64,000 bases of DNA, taken from contig NZ_FNKG01000003.1 in NCBI RefSeq assembly GCF_900101675.1, positions 431,769 through 495,768 of the forward strand, in the 5' to 3' direction. Origin of the DNA: Curtobacterium sp. UNCCL20 (GTDB taxonomy: Bacteria > Actinomycetota > Actinomycetes > Actinomycetales > Microbacteriaceae). Made by a program: the position numbers and the translations under genes. Each line of letters starts with the position of its first letter. The first letter of the stretch is position 1. Under the pieces are notes generated by a model. The model worked only from the letters and a program-made list of their open reading frames with translations, did no database searches and was not told where the DNA came from. Below are positions 10,271 to 18,994 of the stretch, in pieces.

Positions 10271-11092
10271 ATGGCTTCGACGACCGCGCGCGGGCGAGCG
10301 AGGCGGACCGGGCGTCCGACGAAGGACACCGACGGCCGCATGTCGCTCGGGCAGCACCTCATCGAGCTGCGCAACCGCCTCTTCAAGGCCGTCATCGCGG
10401 TGGCGGTCTGCGCGGTCGGCGGGTGGTTCCTCACCCCGTTCGTGCTCGACTCGCTGCGCTCCCCGGTGGCCCAGCTCGCCAAGGTCGGTGGGCACACGGC
10501 AGAGCTGAACTTCCCGATGATCACGGGCGCGTTCGACCTGAAGCTGCAGATCGCGATCACGATCGGCATCGTCATCGCCAGCCCGGTGTGGCTCTACCAG
10601 ATCTGGGCGTTCATCGTCCCGGCGCTGGTCCGGCGCGAGAAGCAGTACGTGTTCGGGTTCCTCGGCACGGCCATCCCGCTGTTCTTCGCGGGCTGCTACT
10701 TCGGGTGGTACATCCTGCCGCACGTGGTCGGCATCCTCGGCAGCTTCGTGTCGTCGCAGGACACCTCGATCGTCGACGCGAAGGCCTACTACGACTTCGT
10801 CATCAAGCTCATCGTGGCGGTCGGCATCGCGTTCGTGCTGCCGGTCTTCCTGGTGCTCCTCAACTTCGTCGGCGTCCTGTCGGCGTCGTCGATCATCAAG
10901 TCCTGGCGCATCGCGATCCTCTGCATCCTGGTGTTCTGCGCCATCGTGACGCCGAGCGCCGACGTCATCTCGATGTTCCTGCTCGCCGTGCCGATGATCG
11001 TGCTCTACGTCGCGGCCTGCGCGGTCACGTGGCTGCACGACCGCCGGATGGCGAAGCGCCAGGCGAAGCTCGACGAAGAGTACGGACTGTGA
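10271..11092 (+). CDS. tatC: Sec-independent translocase subunit TatC
   Basis: This polytopic protein of 273 residues is the twin-arginine signal receptor of the Tat system, which exports folded proteins. The cytoplasmic start carries MSLGQHLIELRNRL, the TatC signature with the Glu that contacts the Tat signal peptide. Six hydrophobic segments follow, and the PVWLYQIWAFIVPAL region is typical. The C-terminus is charged. tatA usually lies immediately upstream in actinobacteria but is not here, so TatA (and TatB) must be encoded elsewhere. The stop overlaps the helicase start by 4 nt (GTGA). Confidence 0.95.
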   Translation: MASTTARGRARRTGRPTKDTDGRMSLGQHLIELRNRLFKAVIAVAVCAVGGWFLTPFVLDSLRSPVAQLAKVGGHTAELNFPMITGAFDLKLQIAITIGIVIASPVWLYQIWAFIVPALVRREKQYVFGFLGTAIPLFFAGCYFGWYILPHVVGILGSFVSSQDTSIVDAKAYYDFVIKLIVAVGIAFVLPVFLVLLNFVGVLSASSIIKSWRIAILCILVFCAIVTPSADVISMFLLAVPMIVLYVAACAVTWLHDRRMAKRQAKLDEEYGL

Positions 11093-13530
11093 CCGCCGAA
11101 CCGAGCGCTGCGGAGCGGTTCGCCGCCGCGAAGGTCCGGAGCCGCTCCCGCAACCTCGAGCTGTTCCGCGCCGACCTGCGCTTCGACCTCGACCCGTTCC
11201 AGCTGGCCTCGTGCGACGCGCTCGACCAGGGGCGCAGTGTCCTCGTCGCCGCGCCGACCGGTGCCGGCAAGACGATCGTGGCGGAGTTCGCGATCTGGCT
11301 CGCGATGCGCCAGCCGACGGCGAAGGTCTTCTACACCACGCCGATGAAGGCGCTGAGCAACCAGAAGTACTCCGAGCTCGTCGACGTCTACGGCGAGTCC
11401 GAGGTGGGGCTCCTCACCGGCGACACGAACGTGAACCCGCGGGCCCGTGTCGTCGTGATGACGACCGAGGTGCTCCGCAACATGATCTACGCGGACTCCG
11501 ACCTGCTCGACGACCTCGCGTGGGTCGTCCTCGACGAGGTGCACTACCTCGCCGACCGGTTCCGCGGCGCGGTCTGGGAAGAGGTCATCCTGCACCTCCC
11601 GACCGAGGTCCGCCTGGTCTCGCTCAGCGCCACCGTGTCGAACGCCGAGGAGTTCGGCGACTGGCTGCAGACCGTCCGCGGCGACACCGACGTCATCGTC
11701 TCCGAGGACCGTCCGGTGCCGCTCGAGCAGCACGTGCTCGTCGGGTCGAAGATGGTCGACCTGTTCGACTCCAGCGGCGCAGCGGCGACGAACCGGGTGA
11801 ACCCGGAGCTCCTGCGCCTCGTCGGGGGTGCGGCGCGCAGCGAACGGAACGGCGGCGGGCACCGGGGGAGCCGGGGGCGTGGCGGCTACCACGACCGCCG
11901 TGGGCCGCGCACCGAGAAGCTCCACCGCGAGAAGATCGCCCACATGCTCGACGAGCGGATGCTGCTGCCCGCGATCTTCTTCGTGTTCAGCCGCAACGGT
12001 TGCGACCAGGGCGTCCGCAACGTGCTGCGCTCCGGGCTGTCCCTGACGACGGCGCAGGAGCGCAACGAGATCCGCGAGACGGCGGAGTACCACTGCCGGA
12101 CCCTCCTCGACGAGGACCTCGCCGTCCTGGGCTACTGGGAGTGGCTCGAGGGCCTCGAGCGCGGCGTCGCCGCCCACCACGCCGGCCTGCTCCCCGCCTT
12201 CAAGGAGGTGGTCGAGGACCTCTTCCAGCGCAAGCTCCTCAAGGTCGTGTTCGCGACGGAGACCCTGGCGCTCGGTGTGAACATGCCGGCGCGCACGGTC
12301 GTCCTCGAGAAGCTCGAGAAGTTCAACGGCGAGGCACGCGTGCCGATCACGCCGGGGGAGTACACCCAGCTCACCGGTCGTGCCGGCCGTCGCGGGATCG
12401 ACGTCGAGGGGCACTCGGTCATCCAGTGGTCCGACGGCCTCGACCCGCAGGCGGTGGCCTCGCTCGCCAGTCGTCGCACGTACCCGCTGAACTCCTCGTT
12501 CAAGCCGACCTACAACATGGCCGTGAACCTCATCGAGCAGTTCGGCCGGCAGCGCACGCGCGAGGTCCTCGAGACGTCGTTCGCGCAGTTCCAGGCCGAC
12601 CGCTCCGTGGTGGACCTCGCCCGCAAGGTCCGGTCGCAGCAGGAGTCGCTCGACGGCTACCAGCAGGCCATGCAGTGCCACCTCGGCGACTTCACCGAGT
12701 ACGCGGCCCTGCGTCGTGAACTGTCCGACCTCGAGCGGACGAACGTGCCCGGCGGGCGCGAAGCCTCGCACGGCGCCCGTGCCGAGCGACAGGCCGCGAT
12801 CACCGAGGTCCGTCGGCGCATGCAGCGGCACCCCTGCCACGCCTGCCCCGACCGCGAGGCACACGCCCGCTGGTCCGAGCGCTGGTACAAGCTCAAGCGC
12901 GCCAACGACAAGCTCGTGCAGCAGATCCGCTCCCGCACGGGCGCCGTGGCGACGACGTTCGACCGTGTCACCGACGTGCTCCTGCAGCTGGGGTACCTCG
13001 TCGACACCGGCAACGGCGAGGCGACCGTCGCCGCGGGCGGCCGGCGGCTGCAGCGCATCTACGGCGAACGGGACCTGCTCGTCGCCGAGTGCCTCGAGGC
13101 CGGGGTCTGGAAGGACCTCACGCCCGCCCAGCTCGCCGCGATGGCCGCGACGATCATCTACCAGCCCCGTCGCGAGGACGCTCCGGGCACGGAGCACGCG
13201 CTGCCCCGCGGCGCGTTCCGCCCCGCACTCGACGAGACCCTGACCATCTGGTCCCGCCTCGACGACATCGAGCGTGACGCCCGGCTCGCCGGCTCCCAGC
13301 CGCCGACCCCGGCGATGGCGGTCGGCATGTTCCGGTGGGCGTCCGGCTCGGCGCTCGACGACGTCCTGCGGACGCTCGACCTGCCGGCGGGCGACTTCGT
13401 CCGCTGGTCGAAGCAGGTCATCGACCTCCTCGACCAGATCCGGAACGCCGGCGACGACGCGCTCGCCCAGACCGCCCGGCGGGCGACGGACGCGGTGCGC
13501 CGCGGCATCGTCGCGTACGCAGCGGTCTGA
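11089..13530 (+). CDS. helY: Ski2/Mtr4-like DEAD/DEAH-box RNA helicase (HelY type)
   Basis: This 813-residue superfamily 2 helicase has the Walker A motif APTGAGKT near residue 60 and DEVHYL as motif II near 150. SLSATVSN is motif III, TLALGVNMPART near 390-401 and QLTGRAGRRGID near 425 are helicase motifs V and VI, and a long C-terminal helical domain follows. A Gly/Arg-rich loop (about 244-264) interrupts the two RecA domains. The relatives SKI2 and MTR4 unwind RNA for the exosome; the actinobacterial role is less clear. GTG 11089 overlaps the tatC stop, as at the mycobacterial tatC-helY junction. The end of the gene runs to within 11 nt of lnt. Confidence 0.92.
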   Translation: MTAEPSAAERFAAAKVRSRSRNLELFRADLRFDLDPFQLASCDALDQGRSVLVAAPTGAGKTIVAEFAIWLAMRQPTAKVFYTTPMKALSNQKYSELVDVYGESEVGLLTGDTNVNPRARVVVMTTEVLRNMIYADSDLLDDLAWVVLDEVHYLADRFRGAVWEEVILHLPTEVRLVSLSATVSNAEEFGDWLQTVRGDTDVIVSEDRPVPLEQHVLVGSKMVDLFDSSGAAATNRVNPELLRLVGGAARSERNGGGHRGSRGRGGYHDRRGPRTEKLHREKIAHMLDERMLLPAIFFVFSRNGCDQGVRNVLRSGLSLTTAQERNEIRETAEYHCRTLLDEDLAVLGYWEWLEGLERGVAAHHAGLLPAFKEVVEDLFQRKLLKVVFATETLALGVNMPARTVVLEKLEKFNGEARVPITPGEYTQLTGRAGRRGIDVEGHSVIQWSDGLDPQAVASLASRRTYPLNSSFKPTYNMAVNLIEQFGRQRTREVLETSFAQFQADRSVVDLARKVRSQQESLDGYQQAMQCHLGDFTEYAALRRELSDLERTNVPGGREASHGARAERQAAITEVRRRMQRHPCHACPDREAHARWSERWYKLKRANDKLVQQIRSRTGAVATTFDRVTDVLLQLGYLVDTGNGEATVAAGGRRLQRIYGERDLLVAECLEAGVWKDLTPAQLAAMAATIIYQPRREDAPGTEHALPRGAFRPALDETLTIWSRLDDIERDARLAGSQPPTPAMAVGMFRWASGSALDDVLRTLDLPAGDFVRWSKQVIDLLDQIRNAGDDALAQTARRATDAVRRGIVAYAAV

Positions 13531-13541
13531 CTGGAGGCACG

Positions 13542-15176
13542 GTGCAGCACTCCGAGTCCGTCGTGCGTCCGCGAGACGCCGGCTTCACCGCGATCCCGCG
13601 TGACTCCCCGGCCGTTGGTGCTCCCGCGGACGCCCGTGGCCCGTTCGACGCGCTGCCGCTCGCACAGGCGTTCCCGCTCGCGGTGATCGGCGGGGTGCTG
13701 TTCGCCCTGTCGTTCCCGTCGCCCGGCTGGTGGTTCCTGGCGTACCCCGCACTGGCGTGCATGCTCCTCGCCGCGATGGGACAGCGCGCCCGTCGCGCCG
13801 CCTGGCTCGGCTACGTCGCGGGGGCCGCGTTCTACGTCCCGGCGATCTCCTGGGCCGGCCGGTACCTGGGTCCGGTCCCGTGGTTCGCGCTCGCGCTGTT
13901 CGAGGCCGCGTTCTTCGCGCTCGGCAGCGTGGCGATCGCGCTCGCGTACCGCTGGGTCGCGCGCGTGGTGCCGTCGACCGCCGGACGCGTGTGGGGCCTC
14001 CCGGCCGTGGTCGCCGCACAGTGGACCGGACGCGAGTGGTTCTCCGGGAGCTGGCCCTACGGGGGCTTCGCCTGGGGGCGCGTCGGGCTGTCGCAGTCGC
14101 AGGGTCCGTTCACGCACCTCGCCGCGTACGTGGGCGTGCTCGGGCTGACCTTCGTCGTCGTCTACTGCACCGCGGTCGTGCTCTCCCTCGCGCTCGTGGC
14201 GCCCCGAGCGCCGGGCGTGACCCTGCGCCTGCCGATGCGTGTGGCGACCGCCGGGCTCCTCGTCGCCGCCGTGCTCGCCGTACCCGCGTGGCCGACCGCG
14301 ACGAACGGCACGATCCGCATCGAGTCGGTGCAGGGCGACGGTCCGGCCGGGTACTTCGACGGTGCGGCGCCGGGCGAGGTGCTCAACGCGCAGGTCGCCG
14401 CGACCGACGTCGACGCGAAGGGCGTCGACCTGGTGGTGTGGCCCGAGGGGTCCGCCGAGTTCGACCCGCGGCAGCAGCCGGTGATCGCCTCGGCGCTCGA
14501 CCAGGTCGTCGACGCAGTCGGTGCGCCGATCGTCGCGGGGGCCATCACGCAGACGTCGTCAGGCGTGCTGCACAACACCTCGTTCGTGTGGACGGCGAAC
14601 GGGTGGCAGTCCTCCTACGACAAGAAGCGCCCGGTGCCGTTCGGCGAGTACGTGCCCGACCGGTGGTTCTTCTCCAAGCTCGCGCCGTCCCTCATCGGAC
14701 TGCTCCAGCGGGACTACAGCCCCGGCACGAAGCCGAATGTGCTCTCGGTCGCCGGCGTGAAGGCGGGCATCGCGATCTGCTTCGACATCGTCGACGACGG
14801 GCTGACCCGGGACATGGCGCGGGGCGGCGCGCAGGTCATCCTCGCCCAGACGAACAACGCGGACTTCGACGGCACCGACGAGAACCTGCAGCAGCTCGAG
14901 ATCGCCCGGATGCGCGCCATCGAGACCGGTCGCTCGCTCGTGAACATCTCGACCGTCGGTGCTTCGCAGGTCATCGACCCGAGCGGCCGGACGATCGACC
15001 GCGTCCCGGCGTACACCGCGACGTCGATGATCACCGATGTGCCGCTCGGCACCACGACGACCCCGGCCACCGTGGCGTCCGGGTGGATCGCGCTCTTGCT
15101 GTCGCTCGGCGGGCTGCTCGTCCTGCTCGCCTGCGCGCCGTGGTCCCGGCGCTCGCGCGACAGCCGTCTCCCCTGA
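13542..15176 (+). CDS. lnt: Apolipoprotein N-acyltransferase Lnt
   Basis: This membrane enzyme of 544 residues adds the third acyl chain to lipoproteins. About seven hydrophobic segments occupy residues 40-260 and one lies at the C-terminus. Between them is a carbon-nitrogen hydrolase domain with the catalytic triad: Glu in VVWPEGSAEFD, Lys in YDKKRPVPFGEYVP and Cys in AGIAICFDIVDDG. GTG 13542 has GGAGGC upstream. In M. tuberculosis the Lnt domain is fused to a polyprenol-phosphate mannosyltransferase (Ppm1) and lies next to rbpA. Here Lnt stands alone, but rbpA is still the neighbour. The encoded lipoproteins in this window are possible substrates. Confidence 0.93.
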   Translation: MQHSESVVRPRDAGFTAIPRDSPAVGAPADARGPFDALPLAQAFPLAVIGGVLFALSFPSPGWWFLAYPALACMLLAAMGQRARRAAWLGYVAGAAFYVPAISWAGRYLGPVPWFALALFEAAFFALGSVAIALAYRWVARVVPSTAGRVWGLPAVVAAQWTGREWFSGSWPYGGFAWGRVGLSQSQGPFTHLAAYVGVLGLTFVVVYCTAVVLSLALVAPRAPGVTLRLPMRVATAGLLVAAVLAVPAWPTATNGTIRIESVQGDGPAGYFDGAAPGEVLNAQVAATDVDAKGVDLVVWPEGSAEFDPRQQPVIASALDQVVDAVGAPIVAGAITQTSSGVLHNTSFVWTANGWQSSYDKKRPVPFGEYVPDRWFFSKLAPSLIGLLQRDYSPGTKPNVLSVAGVKAGIAICFDIVDDGLTRDMARGGAQVILAQTNNADFDGTDENLQQLEIARMRAIETGRSLVNISTVGASQVIDPSGRTIDRVPAYTATSMITDVPLGTTTTPATVASGWIALLLSLGGLLVLLACAPWSRRSRDSRLP

Positions 15177-15211
15177 TCGCCCGCGTTCCTGAGCACCGCG
15201 GTCCCGCACTG

Positions 15212-15238
15212 GGAACGGACTGTGAATGCGCCTGGGTG
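15212..15238 (+). promoter_or_regulatory. Possible SigH/SigR-type promoter of rbpA
   Basis: GGAAC (15212-15216) followed after 18 nt by GGT, or 19 nt by GTG, resembles the GGAAT/C-N16-20-GTT promoters of thiol-stress sigma factors. Those factors control rbpA in Streptomyces. The -10 match is imperfect, so this is only a candidate. It would give a leader of about 50 nt before the ATG at 15297. Confidence 0.25.
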
Positions 15239-15296
15239 GGATTGATGTGGCGTGGGACAGTGTTGGAGAGGGCAGACGAGCGAGAGGAGCACACAC

Positions 15297-15647
15297 ATGG
15301 CTGATCGGAGTCTCCGCGGCATGCGGCTCGGGAGTCAGAGTCTCCAGAGCGAGGAGGGCGTCGAGCTCTCCGACCGCAAGCGCGCGGTCTACCAGACGGA
15401 ATCGGGGGAGACGTTCGACATCGTCTTCTCCGCAGATGCAGACGTCCCGCAGACCTGGTCGGAGCCCCGCTCCGGTCGCGAAGGTCGACTGCTCGGCGAC
15501 GACGGGATCCCCGTCGAGGTCGCCGAAGAGGACGTGAAGGCCCCCAGGACGCACTGGGACATGCTGCTCGAGCGCCGCTCGCGCGAAGAGCTCGAGGAAC
15601 TGCTGCAGGAGCGCCTCCAGTTCCTCCGTGCACGCCGCGGCGCCTGA
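15297..15647 (+). CDS. rbpA: RNA polymerase-binding protein RbpA
   Basis: This 116-residue actinobacterial transcription factor stabilises the RNA polymerase-sigma complex at promoters. It starts MADRSLRGMRLGSQSL, the basic N-terminal tail that reaches the promoter. The core domain spans about 30-75, with YQTESGETFDIVFSADAD. The C-terminal sigma-interaction helix includes TPRTHWDMLLERRS-like sequence and ends in ELLQERLQFLRARRG. ATG 15297 is preceded by GAGAGGAGC. Several zinc-binding forms carry Cys residues, but none are seen in this copy. It follows lnt, as in mycobacteria. Confidence 0.96.
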   Translation: MADRSLRGMRLGSQSLQSEEGVELSDRKRAVYQTESGETFDIVFSADADVPQTWSEPRSGREGRLLGDDGIPVEVAEEDVKAPRTHWDMLLERRSREELEELLQERLQFLRARRGA

Positions 15648-15701
15648 CGCGCCGTGCTCGACCGCTTGCGCCTGAACCCCCGAGCCTGAATCCCTGCGAC
15701 T

Positions 15702-15746
15702 GACAGCACGACGCTCGACAGTACGACGCTCGACAGTACGACGCCC
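15702..15746. repeat. Three tandem 15-bp repeats
   Basis: GACAGCACGACGCTC, GACAGTACGACGCTC and GACAGTACGACGCCC follow head to tail at 15702, 15717 and 15732. The last unit runs into the left arm of the downstream terminator. This suggests slippage duplication near the rbpA 3' end. Confidence 0.75.
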
Positions 15747-15773
15747 GCCCCGGTGATCCGAGGCGGGCGTCGT
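15738..15773. terminator. 12-bp terminator between convergent rbpA and SPFH genes
   Basis: ACGACGCCCGCC pairs perfectly with GGCGGGCGTCGT around a 12-nt loop. It is placed between the ends of rbpA (plus) and the SPFH gene (minus), so it probably serves both directions. Confidence 0.8.
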
Positions 15774-15792
15774 CGTGTCGGGGCCGTGCTGA

Positions 15793-17028
15793 CTAGCGGC
15801 GTCCGGAGCCGTCGCTGGTGCGGTGGCCGGAGGCATCGCCCGGCTGCTGCGGATCGGTGCTGCTACTGCTGGCCGACTGCCCGTTCGTCGCGCCGAGCTG
15901 CTGCTCGGCCTCGTCGTCGGCTGCCGCGAGGTGCTCGTCGACGCTGCGGTTCGACTCCGCCAGACGCTGGTCGAGCTCCGACTCGGGGACGATGTCCGCC
16001 GCGGTCGCGTCCGGTCGCGGTGCCGAAGCAGCCGCACCGTCCGCCGACGCCGTGTTCGCGAGGCTCTCGTTCGCGAGCTTCGAGATCCGCGAGAGGAAGT
16101 CGCCGCCCGCGCCACCGCCCGCGACCGGACCGCTGCCCGTGCGACCGCCGACGAAGCCCCGGGCGATGCCGGACAGCGCCTCGGTGAACTCGCTCGGGAT
16201 CATCCAGAGCTTGTTCGCGCTGCCCTCGGCGATCTTCGGCAGGGTCTGCAGGTACTGGTAGGAGAGCAGCTTGTCGTCCGGGTCACCCGTGTGGATGGCG
16301 TCGAAAACGGTCGCGATCGCCTGCGCTTCACCCTCGGCCCGGAGGACCTGGGCCTTCGCGTCACCTTCGGCAGCGAGGATGGCGGCCTGTCGCTGGCCCT
16401 CGGCCTCGAGGATCTGCGACTGCTTGGTGCCCTCGGCCTGCAGGATCGCGGCACGACGGCTGCGCTCGGCACGGAGCTGCTGCTCCATCGCGTCCTGGAT
16501 GGACACGGGCGGTTCGATGGCCTTCAGCTCGACTCGGCCGACGCGGATGCCCCACTTGCCGGTCGCCTCGTCGAGCACGACGCGGAGCTGCCCGTTGATG
16601 TTGTCGCGGCTGGTCAGGGCCTCTTCGAGGTTGAGGCCACCGACCACGTTGCGGAGCGTCGTGGTCGTCAGCTGCTCGACCGCGCCGAGGTAGTTCGCGA
16701 TCTCGTAGGTCGCGGCGCGGGCGTCGGTGACCTGGAAGTAGACGACCGTGTCGATGGAGACGACCAGGTTGTCCTCGGTGATGACCGGCTGCGGCGGGAA
16801 CGAGACGACCTGCTCGCGCATGTCGAGCAGGGGTCGGAGACGGTCGATGAACGGGACCAGAAGGTTCAACCCGGGGTTGAGGGTCTTGTGGTACTTCCCG
16901 AGTCGTTCGACGATGCCCGCGGTTGCCTGCGGCACGATGCGGATCGCACGCGACAGGACGACGATCACGAAGATGACGACGACCAGGATGAGGACGAGCA
17001 GAGCGATCGTCCCGGCTGAGATGGTCAC
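15793..17028 (-). CDS. SPFH/band 7 domain membrane protein (stomatin/HflC-like)
   Basis: This 411-residue protein has one N-terminal transmembrane segment (about 5-27) and then an SPFH domain (about 28-190) with VERLGKYHKTLNPGLN and the VVGGLNLEEALTSRD region. An Ala/Glu/Gln-rich coiled-coil with repeated ILEAEGQRQAAIL-type units spans about 190-240. The C-terminal 90 residues are low-complexity Ser/Ala/Asp-rich. Such proteins scaffold membrane microdomains and often pair with NfeD proteins. Its start overlaps the upstream nfeD stop by 4 nt, so the two form an operon. The specific cargo is unknown. Confidence 0.92.
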   Translation of the reverse strand: MTISAGTIALLVLILVVVIFVIVVLSRAIRIVPQATAGIVERLGKYHKTLNPGLNLLVPFIDRLRPLLDMREQVVSFPPQPVITEDNLVVSIDTVVYFQVTDARAATYEIANYLGAVEQLTTTTLRNVVGGLNLEEALTSRDNINGQLRVVLDEATGKWGIRVGRVELKAIEPPVSIQDAMEQQLRAERSRRAAILQAEGTKQSQILEAEGQRQAAILAAEGDAKAQVLRAEGEAQAIATVFDAIHTGDPDDKLLSYQYLQTLPKIAEGSANKLWMIPSEFTEALSGIARGFVGGRTGSGPVAGGGAGGDFLSRISKLANESLANTASADGAAASAPRPDATAADIVPESELDQRLAESNRSVDEHLAAADDEAEQQLGATNGQSASSSSTDPQQPGDASGHRTSDGSGRR

Positions 17029-17498
17029 GAGGTGGCCCTTTCTCCGAGGCGGACGACAGCCGTCGACCCCTCGATGGACTCGACGACCACGGGGGTCCCG
17101 AGCGGCGGTGTTCGGTCAGTGGAGTCGGACGAGATGCGGGCGCTCCACGTCTCGCCGTTCGCCAGGCGGACCTGGCCGGGGGCGGACGACGTGAAGCCGA
17201 CGGCGACGGTGCCGCGGAGCCCGATGAGTCCCTCGACGTTGGTGCGGTGCGGGTCGGCGTTCCGGCCGAGCGCCGCGATGAGGCGCGGCCGGACGAGCGA
17301 CAGCAGCAGGAGCGCGACGGCGGCGGCGATCAGCGCGGACAGCCACCAGGGCGCCCCGAGGAGTGCTGCGATCAACCCTCCGGCGGCACCGGCCGCGAGC
17401 ATGATGAAGATGAAGTCGAGAGTGAAGATCTCGACGACACCCAGCAAGAGCACCAGTCCGATCCAGATGCCGGTCTGGATCCAATCGATCCCGTTCAC
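17025..17498 (-). CDS. NfeD-like membrane protein
   Basis: This 157-residue protein has three hydrophobic segments (about 10-30, 32-55 and 57-78) and a C-terminal OB-fold domain (about 90-150) containing LRGTVAVGFTSSAPGQVRLANGE. This is the short NfeD type without the serine protease domain. It overlaps the SPFH gene by 4 nt, the standard NfeD-SPFH partnership in which both proteins act in the same membrane assembly. The start at 17498 is preceded by GGGAGGGAGAT. Confidence 0.9.
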   Translation of the reverse strand: MNGIDWIQTGIWIGLVLLLGVVEIFTLDFIFIMLAAGAAGGLIAALLGAPWWLSALIAAAVALLLLSLVRPRLIAALGRNADPHRTNVEGLIGLRGTVAVGFTSSAPGQVRLANGETWSARISSDSTDRTPPLGTPVVVESIEGSTAVVRLGERATS

Positions 17499-17652
17499 GC
17501 GATCTCCCTCCCTCGGTCGCGTGCGGCTGTGCGCTGCATCGCGACGGCCGGTCCAACTCCGTTCAACATATCAGCACCGGGCGGCCCACGCCCAGGCGGT
17601 TGGTAGGCTCGACGGCGGCCGAACCGCCGGAACAGACCTGGAGAACACGACT

Positions 17653-18423
17653 GTGAGCAACCCCCTCGCCCCCGGATCCCTCACCGACAAGCGCGCCCTC
17701 GTCACGGGGTCGTCCCGCGGCATCGGTGCCGACACCGTCGGCTACCTGGCCGAGGCCGGCGCCAAGGTCGTCGTCAACTACCGCAACAAGGCCAAGCGCG
17801 CCGAGCAGATCGCCGAGAAGATCGTCGCCGCAGGCGGTTCCGCGCTGGCCGTCGGCGCGGACCTCACCGACCACGATTCCGTGCAGGCGATGGTCGACAC
17901 CGTCGTCGCGGAGTGGGGCGGCATCGACCTGCTCGTCCTGAACGCCTCGGGCGGCATGGAGTCCGGTCTCGGCGAGGACTACGCCCTCCGTCTCAACCGC
18001 GACGCCCAGGTCGACATGCTGCAGACCGCCGTGCCGCACATGCCCGCCGGCTCGCGCGTCGTCTTCGTCACGAGCCACCAGGCCCACTTCGTCGAGACCG
18101 CCGAGACGATGGACGAGTACATCCCGGTCGCGAAGAGCAAGCGTGCCGGCGAGCTGGCACTGCGCGAGCTCGTCCCGCAGCTCGAGGCCGCGGGCATCGA
18201 GTTCGTCGTCGTCTCCGGCGACATGATCGAGGGCACGATCACCGCGACGCTCCTCAACCGCCTCAACCCGGGCGCCATCGAGGGCCGGCGCGAGGCCGTC
18301 GGCAAGCTCTACAGTGTGTCGGAGTTCGCCGCCGAGATCGCCGCCGCCGCCATCGAGCCCATCCCCGCCGACCACACCAAGCTCGTGGGCGACGTCACCG
18401 AGTTCCTCGGCAAGCGGTCCTGA
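17653..18423 (+). CDS. Short-chain dehydrogenase/reductase
   Basis: This 256-residue NAD(P)-dependent oxidoreductase has the cofactor motif TGSSRGIG at about 19-26 and an NASGG element in place of the usual NAAG near 98. The catalytic Ser is in FVTSHQAHF. The usual YxxxK is replaced by a variant region around DEYIPVAKSKRAGE, where Tyr and Lys still lie four residues apart (YIPVAK). GTG 17653 is preceded by GGAGAAC, and a TAGGCT box about 43 nt upstream could drive it. The substrate is unknown. It is divergent from nfeD. Confidence 0.85.
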   Translation: MSNPLAPGSLTDKRALVTGSSRGIGADTVGYLAEAGAKVVVNYRNKAKRAEQIAEKIVAAGGSALAVGADLTDHDSVQAMVDTVVAEWGGIDLLVLNASGGMESGLGEDYALRLNRDAQVDMLQTAVPHMPAGSRVVFVTSHQAHFVETAETMDEYIPVAKSKRAGELALRELVPQLEAAGIEFVVVSGDMIEGTITATLLNRLNPGAIEGRREAVGKLYSVSEFAAEIAAAAIEPIPADHTKLVGDVTEFLGKRS

Positions 18424-18462
18424 CGGGCACGCGCGGGTCCTGACGGGCGCGCGCTCGCGCGG

Positions 18463-18468
18463 TAGCGT
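18463..18468 (+). promoter_or_regulatory. -10 box TAGCGT of the Nudix gene
   Basis: TAGCGT ends 7 nt before GTG 18476. Just upstream, the phrase GTCCTGACGGGC occurs twice as a direct repeat around the preceding stop codon. Confidence 0.4.
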
Positions 18469-18475
18469 CGGTCGG

Positions 18476-18931
18476 GTGACTGCGAAGCCCGGCCTCCGAC
18501 TGACCTCCCGCATCCTGCTCCTCGACCCCGAGGGGCGTGTGTTCCTGATGGACACGAAGTCGCCCTCGTCCGACGGCGCGCACCGGTGGATCACGCCCGG
18601 TGGTGGCGTCGACCCGGGGGAGACCCACCGCGATGCCGCCGTCCGTGAGCTCCGCGAGGAGACCGGCCTCGTCATCGACGAGCCGGGTGAGCCGGTGTGG
18701 TCGTGGGACTTCGACGTCGAGTGGGACCTCGCCGACCACGACCGCGGGCACGCCGAGTTCTACGTCGTCCGGACGCCGGGTTTCGTCCTGTCCGATGCCG
18801 AGTGGACGGACGACGAGCAGGTCGACATCCTGCAGTCGCGCTGGTGGACCGCCGACGAGCTGGACGCCACCGACGAGGAGTTCGAGCCGGCCGAGCTCCC
18901 GGAGCTCGTCCGTCGCCACGCGCCGTCCTGA
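18476..18931 (+). CDS. Nudix hydrolase
   Basis: This 151-residue pyrophosphohydrolase has a complete Nudix box GGGVDPGETHRDAAVRELRE continuing EETGL (about residues 41-66), with all catalytic Glu residues present. The preceding beta-strand RILLLDPEGRVFLMD is typical of the fold. GTG 18476 gives the natural N-terminus and lies just after a -10 box. Substrates of this family are nucleoside diphosphate derivatives; which one is not clear. The C-terminal WWTADELDATDEEFEPAEL motif is common in mutator-like actinobacterial members. Confidence 0.9.
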   Translation: MTAKPGLRLTSRILLLDPEGRVFLMDTKSPSSDGAHRWITPGGGVDPGETHRDAAVRELREETGLVIDEPGEPVWSWDFDVEWDLADHDRGHAEFYVVRTPGFVLSDAEWTDDEQVDILQSRWWTADELDATDEEFEPAELPELVRRHAPS

Positions 18932-18994
18932 ACCGGGCGGTTCCAGTGCGGAACCGTCCTGTAGAACGTCACACGTCACCGCTAGCCTGGCGTC

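Noticed and set aside
11005..13197. A 730-codon open frame antisense to the helY helicase
   Set aside because: It has no recognisable domain or ribosome site, and helY has all helicase motifs on the plus strand.
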